The position numbers and the translations under genes are program-made. A DNA stretch of 64,000 nt from Luteibacter sp. 9135 (GTDB lineage Bacteria > Pseudomonadota > Gammaproteobacteria > Xanthomonadales > Rhodanobacteraceae), in the NCBI RefSeq assembly GCF_000745005.1, contig NZ_JQNB01000001.1, forward strand, positions 4,271,501-4,335,500. The letters are read 5' to 3'. Below, one piece after another: positions 1 to 7,349 of this stretch. A model generated the notes under the pieces. That model was given only the letters and a program-made list of their open reading frames with translations, had not been told where the DNA came from and made no database searches. How positions within the stretch are numbered: the first letter of the stretch is position 1; each line of letters opens with the position of its first letter.

Positions 1-460
1 CCTCGGGGCGGAAGCCGTCCTCGGTGATCGACGTGCCGGCGTCGATCAGCATGCGCAGCACGGATTTCTCGCGCACGATGTCGCCATAGGCGCCGATGTT
101 GGCCGCGCTGGGCGTGGAGTTGGCCAGTTCCATCAAATAACTGGCGCCGCCGACCATCTCGACCATGTCGTTGGCGGCGAACCAGTCGCCCAGCGTCACG
201 GCGTCGCACGGCATGCCCTTGTTGGCCAGCTCGTTGATGGCGCGCCAGATCAGGCGGTGATCCTTGCGGTAGAAATCGTCGTCGGTGAGCTTGTCGGCCA
301 CCTTGTCCAGGGAATCCGGCGACAGCATCAGGCCGCCCAGCACGGCCTGCTCGGCCTCGATGGAGTTCGGCGGGATGCGCAGGGACTCGAACGCCGTGGG
401 CTCGCGCTCGCGGCGGCGCTTGCGATCGCCGCGATCGCCGCGTTCTGGATTGAAAGACAT
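1..460 (-). CDS. dnaB: Replicative DNA helicase DnaB, N-terminal part (cut by window edge)
   Basis: The minus strand encodes 153 residues from an ATG at 460 and runs off the window. After a basic Arg/Asp-rich start comes the DnaB N-terminal helical domain, recognisable from PPNSIEAEQAVLGGLM, the DFYR..H..I segment and GGASYLMELANSTPSAANI. This domain builds the hexamer collar and contacts primase DnaG; the RecA-like ATPase domain lies outside the window. DnaB is the helicase that opens the fork during chromosome replication. It lies downstream of rpsF-rpsR-rplI in the same direction, a common bacterial order, though a porin-like gene intervenes here. Identity is secure from the N-terminal domain alone. 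Confidence 0.93.
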   Translation of the reverse strand, partial: MSFNPERGDRGDRKRRREREPTAFESLRIPPNSIEAEQAVLGGLMLSPDSLDKVADKLTDDDFYRKDHRLIWRAINELANKGMPCDAVTLGDWFAANDMVEMVGGASYLMELANSTPSAANIGAYGDIVREKSVLRMLIDAGTSITEDGFRPE

Positions 461-554
461 GGTTTACCTCGTCATGCGTCGGCGCGTGACCCGGGCCCGG
501 GTCGCCGTTCCACCATGATACGCGCCCCGGTCCAGGGCGTTGAGGGGATAAGTC

Positions 555-563
555 TGTGGATAA
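555..563 (-). promoter_or_regulatory. Perfect DnaA box upstream of dnaB
   Basis: The minus strand reads TTATCCACA, the strict consensus DnaA-binding 9-mer. It sits about 95 bp upstream of the dnaB start codon and just past the 3' end of the porin-like gene, so it is inside the likely dnaB promoter region. A similar TGTGG follows directly but does not complete a second box. One 9-mer can occur by chance, but its place before dnaB makes control by DnaA plausible. Confidence 0.5.
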
Positions 564-579
564 CCTGTGGGCGAATCCG

Positions 580-1800
580 TCAGCGCGGCGCTTCACCGAA
601 GCGGTACTGCCCGATCAGCCAGAGCTTGCGCTCGTCCACGCCATGGCCCGCGGCCCGGTAATCGCCGAACTGCACCTCCGCCGAGAAACCGTGGCCCAGG
701 TCGGTCAGCACGCCGGCATCCAGTTCGCGGCCCAGCGCCGCGCCGCCCTCGTCCGCGACGAAGTGCCGCAAAGTGACCTGCCAGCTGACCTTTCGGCCGG
801 CATCGACGGAGCCCAGCAATCCGACGTAGCGCTCGCGCAGGCCGCTGCGCGGGATGCGGAAGGCCACCACCCAGCCGTTGAAGGCACGTGCCGCGCCATA
901 GGCGACGTTGATGGCGTTGCGGCCGTTACCGTCCAGCCGTTCCTCACCCACCCGCAGCGACAGCTCGGGCACGCCCCAGGTGGCGTCGATGAGGTGGTAG
1001 CCGAGACTGAACCGCGCGGGGTTGTTCGCATAGGCATGCTGCCGCGCCGCGTCCGCCGTCCAGCCCAGGGTGGCGCCTGCGGGCCCCACGGCCGCACTGC
1101 CCGTCCAGCGCACGCCGACCGTCTTCACCGACTGGGCTGCCACGGTGTCGTTGCGGACAAAATAGCCGTAGGCGGAGAGCTTGCCGAGGGCCAAGGCCTG
1201 GTCGACGTGGAGCAGGTGGGCATCCAGCGTCCATCGGAGCTGGTCACGGTCGTGAAAATCGTAGCCGAGCGTGCGATTGACCCGGCCGAGCCAGTAATAG
1301 CGAAGCTCCGCGCCCTGCCAGGCCTTCCAAGTGACGCCGACGCCGTCGAACGACTGCAGGCTTTGCCGCCACGGGTTGTTGCTGACGAAGCGCCCCCCGT
1401 CCAGGCGGATGTACTGCCTGCCCGCGCGTACGGCCACATCGTCGTTGCGCCAGGACACCCAGGCGTTGCTGATACCGGTGGAGGACGGGTCCGCCTCGGC
1501 CGGATACGGTGTGCGGCGCCCGGAGCCGTCGTCGTACTGCTGGCCGAACAATGACCAGGTGCGACTGGCTTCGCCGTAGGCGCTCCATCCGTTGCCGATC
1601 CGCCAGTGATAACCGACCCGCGTGCGCAGGGTGTTGGCATGGCCGCGCTTCGGCGCCCCGTCGGAATGCAGGTTGCTGTAGCGATACCGCGCGTCGATAT
1701 TGAACGGGCTTTCGACCGGCGCATCCGCGGCCCACGCCGACGCCCCACCCATCCAGCTACCGGCCATGCCGAGGCACGACCGCCACCACCACTTACGCAT
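580..1800 (-). CDS. Alginate-export/porin-like outer membrane beta-barrel protein
   Basis: A protein of 406 residues when started at MRKWWWRS (ATG at 1800); a second ATG lies six codons upstream. A signal peptide ends near ASAWAADA. The mature part opens with DARYRYSN and consists of alternating polar/hydrophobic strands with many Arg, Tyr and Trp residues (e.g. AVRAGRQYIRLDGGRFVSNNPWRQ), ending in a strand close to a terminal aromatic (GQYRFGEAPR). This is the pattern of the alginate_exp / OprD-like porin superfamily. The substrate cannot be read from the sequence. It lies between rplI and dnaB on the same strand, which is not the usual order for this locus. Confidence 0.75.
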   Translation of the reverse strand: MRKWWWRSCLGMAGSWMGGASAWAADAPVESPFNIDARYRYSNLHSDGAPKRGHANTLRTRVGYHWRIGNGWSAYGEASRTWSLFGQQYDDGSGRRTPYPAEADPSSTGISNAWVSWRNDDVAVRAGRQYIRLDGGRFVSNNPWRQSLQSFDGVGVTWKAWQGAELRYYWLGRVNRTLGYDFHDRDQLRWTLDAHLLHVDQALALGKLSAYGYFVRNDTVAAQSVKTVGVRWTGSAAVGPAGATLGWTADAARQHAYANNPARFSLGYHLIDATWGVPELSLRVGEERLDGNGRNAINVAYGAARAFNGWVVAFRIPRSGLRERYVGLLGSVDAGRKVSWQVTLRHFVADEGGAALGRELDAGVLTDLGHGFSAEVQFGDYRAAGHGVDERKLWLIGQYRFGEAPR

Positions 1801-2032
1801 CCGACGCCTTCCATCCACCCGCGGGACACCCGACTCTAGGTGGCGGCACGAGGCCGGCCAAGGCGGAGCGGATGGTTTACGCGCAAAACGGCGTCGCTAC
1901 GCCGGTCGCCCTCGGCGAACGGCCGCGACGGCGTGCGTCGGGGCGAGGCGGAAGCCTGAGACATTACGCAATGCCGCACGCCGACGCCTGCCGCGGAAAG
2001 CAGGGACCACACGTCGCGCGGCACGAACGAAA

Positions 2033-2055
2033 ACGGGCGCCACAAGGGCGCCCGT
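2033..2055 (-). terminator. Hairpin terminator after the rpsF-rpsR-rplI operon
   Basis: A perfect 9-bp stem (ACGGGCGCC / GGCGCCCGT) with a 5-nt loop lies 23-45 bp past the rplI stop codon. On the minus strand it is followed by TTTTCGTT, a weak T tract. This is consistent with a terminator that separates the ribosomal operon from the porin-like gene. Confidence 0.6.
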
Positions 2056-2077
2056 CGGGTATCGCGGTAACCGGTGC

Positions 2078-2524
2078 TTACGCGCCGATGACCTTGACCT
2101 TGACCATCTGCTGCACATCGGCGTGGAGGACGACAGTGACTTCGTACTCGCCGGTGTTGCGGAACGGGCCTTCGGCCTGGATCACTTCGCTCTTGTCGAC
2201 TTCCAGACCCTTGGCGGTCAGGGCCTCGGCCACGTCACGCGGGGTGACCGAGCCGAACAGCTTGCCTTCCGGCGAAGCGTTGACTTCGATGGTGACCTCG
2301 GCGCCGTCGAGCTTGGCGGCACGACCCTCGGCACCGGACAGCTGGTCCTTGGCCTTGGCTTCGTACTCGGCACGACGTGCTTCGAACGCTTCGAGGTTGG
2401 CGGCGGTCGCGCGAGCGGCCTTGCCGGTCGGGAGGAGGAAGTTACGACCGTAACCCGGCTTGACGTTGACCTTGTCGCCGAGGTTACCGAGGTTCTTCAC
2501 CTTCTCGAGGAGAATGAGTTCCAT
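2078..2524 (-). CDS. rplI: 50S ribosomal protein L9
   Basis: 148 residues, normal for bL9. The N-terminal domain starts [17 protein letters not shown] and continues with [18 protein letters not shown], the 23S rRNA-binding surface. A long connecting helix (about residues 41-75) leads to the C-terminal domain with [17 protein letters not shown]9 binds near the L1 stalk and reaches across the subunit, helping reading-frame maintenance. It is the third gene of the rpsF-rpsR-rplI operon. The gap to rpsR is 116 bp and contains a GC-rich hairpin at 2609-2632, so some independent regulation is possible. Confidence 0.98.
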   Translation of the reverse strand: MELILLEKVKNLGNLGDKVNVKPGYGRNFLLPTGKAARATAANLEAFEARRAEYEAKAKDQLSGAEGRAAKLDGAEVTIEVNASPEGKLFGSVTPRDVAEALTAKGLEVDKSEVIQAEGPFRNTGEYEVTVVLHADVQQMVKVKVIGA

Positions 2525-2640
2525 GGGTTTTTCCTATCGTTTCGTTAGCACGGGATGGGCCCCATGCAGCCAGGACGGTTGTCCGAAATAAAACGTGTGA
2601 CGCCGGACGCCCTCCCCTATCTCAGGGAGGGCTACCGCGA

Positions 2641-2871
2641 TCAGACGTCGTGGTTGTCGGTGTACGGCAGCAGCGAGAGGAAGCGAGCGCGCTTGATCGC
2701 GGTCGCCAGCTGGCGCTGGTAGCGGGCCTTCGTGCCGGTGATGCGGCTCGGGACGATCTTGCCGTTCTCGGTCACGTACTGGCGGAGGGTGTTGAGATCC
2801 TTGTAATCGATCTCTTTGACGCCTTCGGCGGTGAAACGGCAGAACTTGCGGCGGCGGAAGAACTTGGACAT
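2641..2871 (-). CDS. rpsR: 30S ribosomal protein S18
   Basis: 76 residues, the usual length of bS18. The protein reads [20 protein letters not shown] and contains the conserved core [25 protein letters not shown], then [22 protein letters not shown]18 pairs with S6 on the platform of the 30S subunit; the basic ends contact 16S rRNA. It follows rpsF by 15 bp on the minus strand, so the S6/S18 partners are co-transcribed. Confidence 0.98.
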   Translation of the reverse strand: MSKFFRRRKFCRFTAEGVKEIDYKDLNTLRQYVTENGKIVPSRITGTKARYQRQLATAIKRARFLSLLPYTDNHDV

Positions 2872-2886
2872 GGCTGTGATCCCCGA

Positions 2887-3309
2887 TTAGTCGTCGCTGT
2901 CGCGATCGTTGTCGTTGTCGCGACCACCACGGCGGTCGTCGCCGTCGCTGTCGTCGTCACGGCGACGCGAACCCTTCTGTTCGTCCTTTTCCTTGCTCTT
3001 GAGGATGAAGGACGGCTCGGTATCGGCCTCGTCACGACGGACGACCAGGTGGCGCAGCACGGCATCGTTGAAACGGAAGCCCGTCTCGAGCTCGTTCAGG
3101 GCGTTCTGCGAAACCTCGATGTTCAGCATCACGTAGTGAGCCTTGGCGAGGTTTTCGATCGGGTAAGCCAGCTGGCGGCGGCCCCAGTCTTCGAGACGGT
3201 GGATCGTGCCGTTGTCGCCTTCGATCAGCGCCTTGTAACGCTCGATCATGGCGGGCACCTGTTCGCTCTGGTCCGGATGGACCAGGAACACGACTTCATA
3301 ATGACGCAT
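2887..3309 (-). CDS. rpsF: 30S ribosomal protein S6
   Basis: 140 residues starting [19 protein letters not shown]. The ATG at 3309 follows a strong Shine-Dalgarno AAGGAGT (minus strand, 3314-3320). The ferredoxin-like fold covers residues 1-95 ([24 protein letters not shown] is diagnostic). The tail from about residue 110 is very acidic/basic and low in complexity ([25 protein letters not shown]). In some bacteria RimK adds glutamates to S6 C-termini; this one ends in Asp, so I make no such claim. First gene of rpsF-rpsR-rplI. Confidence 0.98.
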   Translation of the reverse strand: MRHYEVVFLVHPDQSEQVPAMIERYKALIEGDNGTIHRLEDWGRRQLAYPIENLAKAHYVMLNIEVSQNALNELETGFRFNDAVLRHLVVRRDEADTEPSFILKSKEKDEQKGSRRRDDDSDGDDRRGGRDNDNDRDSDD

Positions 3310-3400
3310 GGTGACTCCTTGTGGATGCACCCCTTCCGGGGATGGCAGCCTCCCGTTCGTACGGTGAGGCAAGAAGACCCCTCCTTGGGGAAGGGCCAGC
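3310..3400 (-). promoter_or_regulatory. Structured rpsF leader, candidate S6:S18 autoregulatory RNA
   Basis: The leader of about 90 nt between the predicted promoter and rpsF carries two GC hairpins on the minus strand. One is CCCC-AAGGA-GGGG (3378-3390); the other is CCCC-GGAA-GGGG (3330-3341), directly before the Shine-Dalgarno. The second contains a CCG next to a stem. Many bacteria regulate this operon through an S6:S18-binding leader with a conserved CCG element. The resemblance is by eye only. Confidence 0.4.
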
Positions 3401-3405
3401 CGCCT

Positions 3406-3435
3406 ATTGTAGGGAGAAACCGGGGGGTGTCGCAA
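3406..3435 (-). promoter_or_regulatory. Predicted sigma-70 promoter of the rpsF operon
   Basis: On the minus strand a -35 box TTGCGA (3430-3435) is followed by 18 bp and a -10 box TACAAT (3406-3411). Both are close to consensus. Transcription would begin near 3400, about 90 nt before the rpsF ATG. Confidence 0.6.
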
Positions 3436-3468
3436 CCGGGGCGGCGCAGGCGCCTTGTGGCGCGTGTA

Positions 3469-3491
3469 TCGCCGACATCGTCGGCTCCTAC
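3469..3491 (-). repeat. REP-like palindromic element (copy 1)
   Basis: On the minus strand it reads GTAGGAGC, arm CGAC, loop GAT, arm GTCG, then GCGA. Three more 23-bp copies occur at 21222, 46355 and 46515 with different but self-complementary arms. It sits between the rpsF promoter and the 3' end of the iron-sulfur carrier gene, a typical intergenic REP position. Confidence 0.75.
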
Positions 3492-3504
3492 GGGGAGGGC
3501 GGGG

Positions 3505-3831
3505 TCAGGCGACGGTGAACGACTCGCCGCAGCCGCATTCGCCGGTGGCGTTGGGGTTGTGGAACACGAAGGAGGCGTTCAGGCCCTGGCGCTGGAAGTC
3601 GATCAGGGTGCCGTCGACCAGCGGGAGGCTGGTGGGATCGACCACGACGCGGATGCCGTCGATATCGAGCACCTGGTCCTCGTCGGCGATGGCACCGGCC
3701 AGATCGACCACGTAACCGAAGCCCGAGCAACCCATCCGCTTGACGGAAAAGCGCACACCGGCGGCCTGCGGCGCCCGGGACAGGAAGCTGCGCATGCGTT
3801 CGGAGGCGGCGGGAGTGATCTGGATGCTCAT
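3505..3831 (-). CDS. iscA: A-type iron-sulfur cluster carrier (IscA/ErpA family)
   Basis: 108 residues of the HesB/IscA family. The three cluster-binding cysteines are present: Cys in [11 protein letters not shown] (about residue 35) and the pair in GECGCGESF near the C-terminus. Family members receive an Fe-S cluster from a scaffold such as IscU and pass it to apo-proteins in the cytoplasm. The segment [33 protein letters not shown] is closer to IscA than to ErpA, but no other isc genes are in the window, so it could serve as a stand-alone carrier. It is divergent from asnS. Confidence 0.88.
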   Translation of the reverse strand: MSIQITPAASERMRSFLSRAPQAAGVRFSVKRMGCSGFGYVVDLAGAIADEDQVLDIDGIRVVVDPTSLPLVDGTLIDFQRQGLNASFVFHNPNATGECGCGESFTVA

Positions 3832-3951
3832 GAGTTCGTTTTACCGTGGTATACCCGGGAACGGTGCCGTTCACCCAACCCTTACATTATCATGCAAGGT
3901 CGTGTCCTACGCGCCATCTTAAATGCGGCGCCTTTTCCGGAGTTTCAATCG

Positions 3952-5355
3952 ATGACGGTGGTAAGCGTCAAGCAGGCCCTCGCCGGCGGCACGGCCGCAG
4001 GCGAACACGAGGTGACCGTCCGCGGCTGGGTGCGCACCCTGCGCGAGTCCAAGGGTGGCCTCTCCTTCGTCAACGTGAGCGACGGCTCCTGCTTCGCGCC
4101 CATCCAAGTGGTCGCCACGACCGATCTCGCCAACTACGAGACCGAGGTGAAGCACCTCTCCGCCGGCGCCGGCGTCATCGCCACCGGTCGGCTGGTGCCC
4201 TCGCAGGGCAAGGGCCAGGCCTTCGAGATCCAGGCCACGCGGGTGGAAGTCACCGGTTTCGTCGAGAACCCGCTCACCTACCCCATCCAGCCCAAGCAGC
4301 ACTCGATGGAGTTCCTGCGTGAGGTGGCCCACCTGCGCCCGCGCACCAACCTGTTCGGCGCGGTGACCCGCGTGCGCCACACCATGATGACGGCGATCCA
4401 CCGGCTGCTGACCGAGCAGGGCTTCTTCTGGATCAACACGCCGATCATCACCACGTCCGATGCCGAAGGCGCCGGCGACATGTTCCGCCTGTCCACCCTG
4501 GACCTGGCCAACCTGCCGCGCGACGACAAGGGCGGTATCGACTGGCGCAAGGATTTCTTCGGTCGCGAGGCCTTCCTTACAGTGTCCGGGCAGCTCAACG
4601 TCGAGGCCTACGCCCTGGCCATGAGTAAGGTCTACACCTTCGGACCCACCTTCCGCGCCGAGAACTCGAACACCACCCGCCACCTGGCGGAGTTCTGGAT
4701 GGTCGAGCCGGAGGTGGCCTTCGCCAACCTCGACGACAACGCCGACCTGGCCGAGCTGTTCCTCAAGGGCATCTTCAAGGCGGTGCTGGACGAGCGCCAG
4801 GACGACATGGCCTTCTTCGCCGAGCGCGTGCAGCCCGATGCCATCACCCGGCTGGAGGCGTTCATCGCCAAGCCGTTCGAGCGCATCCAGTACACCGAGG
4901 CGGTCGATATCCTGCAGAAGTGCGGCAAGAAGTTCGAGCACCCGGTGGCCTGGGGCATCGACCTGCAGACCGAGCACGAGCGTTACCTCGCCGAGGAACA
5001 TATCGGCCGTCCCGTGGTCGTCATGAACTACCCCGAGGAAATCAAGGCGTTCTACATGCGGCTCAACGACGACGGCAGGACGGTCGCGGCCATGGACGTC
5101 CTTGCACCGGGCATCGGCGAGATCATCGGCGGCGCTCAGCGAGAAGAGCGGCTGGATTACCTCGATCGCCGCATGGACCAGTTTGGCCTCGATAAAGACG
5201 TCTACAACTGGTATCGCGACCTGCGCCGCTACGGCACAGTGCCGCACGCCGGCTTCGGCCTCGGTTTCGAGCGCCTGCTGGTGTACGTCTGCGGCCTGGC
5301 CAACATCCGCGACGCCATTCCCTATCCCCGTGCCGCAGGAAGCGCCGAGTTCTGA
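3952..5355 (+). CDS. asnS: Asparaginyl-tRNA synthetase
   Basis: 467 residues from the ATG at 3952 (E. coli AsnS has 466). It opens with an OB-fold anticodon-binding domain ([28 protein letters not shown], about residues 20-110), then a class II catalytic core. Motif 2 is visible as [21 protein letters not shown] and motif 3 as [15 protein letters not shown] near the C-terminus. It charges tRNA-Asn directly, so this organism need not rely on transamidation for Asn-tRNA. The reading frame stays open far upstream, but that extension runs antisense over the ribosomal genes and is not coding. Confidence 0.98.
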   Translation: MTVVSVKQALAGGTAAGEHEVTVRGWVRTLRESKGGLSFVNVSDGSCFAPIQVVATTDLANYETEVKHLSAGAGVIATGRLVPSQGKGQAFEIQATRVEVTGFVENPLTYPIQPKQHSMEFLREVAHLRPRTNLFGAVTRVRHTMMTAIHRLLTEQGFFWINTPIITTSDAEGAGDMFRLSTLDLANLPRDDKGGIDWRKDFFGREAFLTVSGQLNVEAYALAMSKVYTFGPTFRAENSNTTRHLAEFWMVEPEVAFANLDDNADLAELFLKGIFKAVLDERQDDMAFFAERVQPDAITRLEAFIAKPFERIQYTEAVDILQKCGKKFEHPVAWGIDLQTEHERYLAEEHIGRPVVVMNYPEEIKAFYMRLNDDGRTVAAMDVLAPGIGEIIGGAQREERLDYLDRRMDQFGLDKDVYNWYRDLRRYGTVPHAGFGLGFERLLVYVCGLANIRDAIPYPRAAGSAEF

Positions 5356-5372
5356 CGAGCTTCCCCAAGACT

Positions 5373-6188
5373 ATGCCCCCAAATGCCCTACGCCCCCTGT
5401 TGATCGCCGCGGCCCTCTTCGGCCTCGGCGCCTGCCATACCATCGGCGCCATCGTGCCGCCCAACTTCCGCCCGCCGGAGAAGACCACGGCGGCCATCGA
5501 CGCGGCGCGCAAGACGCTAGAGGCGGCCACCCCCTGCTGCGGCAGCTTCGCGGACCTGTCCTACCAGGACATGCTGCCCTGGCAGCCGCAGCGCTTCGAG
5601 CTGAGCAAGGACAGCCCGGTCGCCAACCTCAATGGCGACCGCAGCTACTTCCTGGCCTTCCGCCTGCCCACCGGCGCCCAGCTGCCCTACACGATCGCCA
5701 TGAAGTCCGAGCTCAACGGGCGCTGGCTCAGCTCCAGCTACTTGTTCGCGCCGACGGTGGTGCTGCTGGACGACGCCTTCCAGCCGCTGCACGCCGAGGA
5801 CATCCAGCTGTGCGAGTACATGGGCTGGACCAACGAGACCACCGGCGCGTTCGGCAAGTTCAAGGTCGAGGACGACAAGGCCCGCTACATGGTGGTGTAT
5901 TCGTCGGCCAAGCAGCAGAAGGACCAGACCTACTGGGAACAGTCGCCCAGCAGCTTCTCGGCCGAGGCGCCGGTGAAGATGAGCTCGGCGGGCAGCTTCA
6001 AGATCCCGCACGGGCCCGACGGGGTGTTGTTCCTCGGCATGCAGAACGACACCTACAAGCGGGCGATCAACAACGCCGTCTGCTCGAAGGCGTCGCAGGG
6101 TAACGGCGTGATCTCGACGATCCGCAGCGTGGTCACCACCGACCTGCTGGGCACCGACGAGGCCAAGAAGAAAGACAAGGACAGCTGA
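5373..6188 (+). CDS. MalM-like periplasmic lipoprotein
   Basis: 271 residues with a lipoprotein signal: a hydrophobic stretch LLIAAALFGLGAC whose lipobox LGAC puts the acylated Cys at about residue 21. Two further Cys (ATPCCGS) follow. The core (DRSYFLAFRLP...YTIAMKSELNG..LSSSYLFAPTVVLLDDAFQPL) matches the layout of MalM, the periplasmic protein of the E. coli maltose operon, where a beta-sandwich carries the S.F.P.V..LD pattern. The C-terminus is Lys/Asp-rich. No maltose genes are nearby, so its function is open; a role in envelope or saccharide binding is only inferred. It begins 17 bp after asnS. Confidence 0.65.
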   Translation: MPPNALRPLLIAAALFGLGACHTIGAIVPPNFRPPEKTTAAIDAARKTLEAATPCCGSFADLSYQDMLPWQPQRFELSKDSPVANLNGDRSYFLAFRLPTGAQLPYTIAMKSELNGRWLSSSYLFAPTVVLLDDAFQPLHAEDIQLCEYMGWTNETTGAFGKFKVEDDKARYMVVYSSAKQQKDQTYWEQSPSSFSAEAPVKMSSAGSFKIPHGPDGVLFLGMQNDTYKRAINNAVCSKASQGNGVISTIRSVVTTDLLGTDEAKKKDKDS

Positions 6189-6191
6189 CCC

Positions 6192-6524
6192 ATGTCGATC
6201 CCGGTCATGCTCTACCTCGCGCTGTTGCTGGCCGCCGTGGCGTTCTTCCTGGTCCATTTCCTCGCGCAGTGGCGCTTCACGGCGATCCTCCGCGCCCGCT
6301 ATCCGGACCAGTGGAAAACCATCACGGAAGCCGACACCGGCCGGCCCAACGGCATGGCCAACTGGCTGCGCATACGACGCGTACTGCGCTCGGATGCCCC
6401 GGCCCTCTTCAACGACGACGACCTGAACCGCTGGCAGGCCTGGTGGCGCCGTGCACCCTGGCTGGCCTGGCCGTGCTGGGCGGCGGCGATGGCGTTACAG
6501 TGGTGGGCCTCGCAACAACGCTGA
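6192..6524 (+). CDS. Small membrane-anchored protein of unknown function
   Basis: 110 residues. A transmembrane helix (VMLYLALLLAAVAFFLVHFLA, residues 5-25) is followed by a soluble basic/Trp-rich part and a second hydrophobic Trp-rich segment (APWLAWPCWAAAMALQWW) at the C-terminus. I do not recognise the family with confidence; the arrangement resembles small inner-membrane proteins such as UspB. It starts 3 bp after the MalM-like gene and is probably co-transcribed with it. Confidence 0.6.
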   Translation: MSIPVMLYLALLLAAVAFFLVHFLAQWRFTAILRARYPDQWKTITEADTGRPNGMANWLRIRRVLRSDAPALFNDDDLNRWQAWWRRAPWLAWPCWAAAMALQWWASQQR

Positions 6525-6552
6525 TGCTCGCCATCCCACCGAGGGAGTTCGC

Positions 6553-7341
6553 ATGGATCTTCGCCTCACCGGTCGCCACGCCCTGGTCTGTGGCGCGTCA
6601 CAGGGTATAGGCCGCGCCACCGCCTTCGAACTGGCGGCACTGGGCGCCAGCGTCACCCTGCTGTCGCGCTCGGCAGACACCCTTGCCGCCCTGGCCCGGG
6701 AACTGCCCGCCGGTCAGCCCGGCCAGTCGCATGAGCCCATCGCCGTGGACATGCTCGATACCGACGCGTTGGCCGCCGCCGTGGCGCGCATCGTCGGCCT
6801 GCATGCCGTGCACGTGGTGGTGAACAACAGCGGGGGCCCGCCGCCGGGGCCAGCCTCGACCGCCACCCCCGACGACTTCCTCACCGCCTTCCGCCAGCAC
6901 CTGCTGGCCGCGCAGGTGGTGACCCGGGCATGCCTGCCGGGTATGCGTGCCGCACGCTACGGGCGCGTGGTCAATGTCATCTCCACGTCGGTCAAGGAAC
7001 CGATCCCCAACCTGGGCGTTTCCAACACGGTGCGTGCCGCCGTGGCGGGCTGGGCCAAGACCCTGTCGTCGGAAGTGGCGCACGAAGGCATCACCGTCAA
7101 CAACGTGCTGCCGGGTTACACGCGCACGCCCCGCCTGGAGGCCCTGGTCGAAGCCAGCTGCAAGGCGGGCCGCAGCCGTGAGGATGTGGAACGCGGCCTG
7201 CTGGCCAGTGTCCCGGCGGCGCGCTTCGGCGATCCGGCCGAGGTGGCGGCGGTGATCGCCTTCCTCGCCAGCCCAGCGGCCGGCTACGTCAACGGCATCA
7301 GCCTGAGCGTCGATGGCGGGCGCACGCGCAGCCTGAACTGA
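6553..7341 (+). CDS. Short-chain dehydrogenase-like protein with non-standard catalytic residues
   Basis: 262 residues with a Rossmann fold. The nucleotide-binding GASQGIGRA lies near residue 14 and NNSGGPPPGP near residue 93. The place normally held by Tyr-x-x-x-Lys reads S-N-T-V-R (LGVSNTVRAAVAGWAKTL), so both the catalytic Tyr and Lys are replaced. The surrounding ISTSVKEPIPNLG motif is typical of a known FabG-like subgroup with this imperfect tetrad, so it is a family feature rather than a local mutation. It stands 8 bp before an aldehyde dehydrogenase and probably forms an operon with it and the RidA-family gene. Its reaction is not known to me. Confidence 0.8.
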   Translation: MDLRLTGRHALVCGASQGIGRATAFELAALGASVTLLSRSADTLAALARELPAGQPGQSHEPIAVDMLDTDALAAAVARIVGLHAVHVVVNNSGGPPPGPASTATPDDFLTAFRQHLLAAQVVTRACLPGMRAARYGRVVNVISTSVKEPIPNLGVSNTVRAAVAGWAKTLSSEVAHEGITVNNVLPGYTRTPRLEALVEASCKAGRSREDVERGLLASVPAARFGDPAEVAAVIAFLASPAAGYVNGISLSVDGGRTRSLN

Positions 7342-7349
7342 CGGCACGC

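Noticed and set aside
2650..3951. A plus-strand frame that would extend AsnS by more than 430 residues upstream
   Set aside because: It runs antisense over rpsR and rpsF; AsnS has its normal length from the ATG at 3952 and the extension shows no domain.
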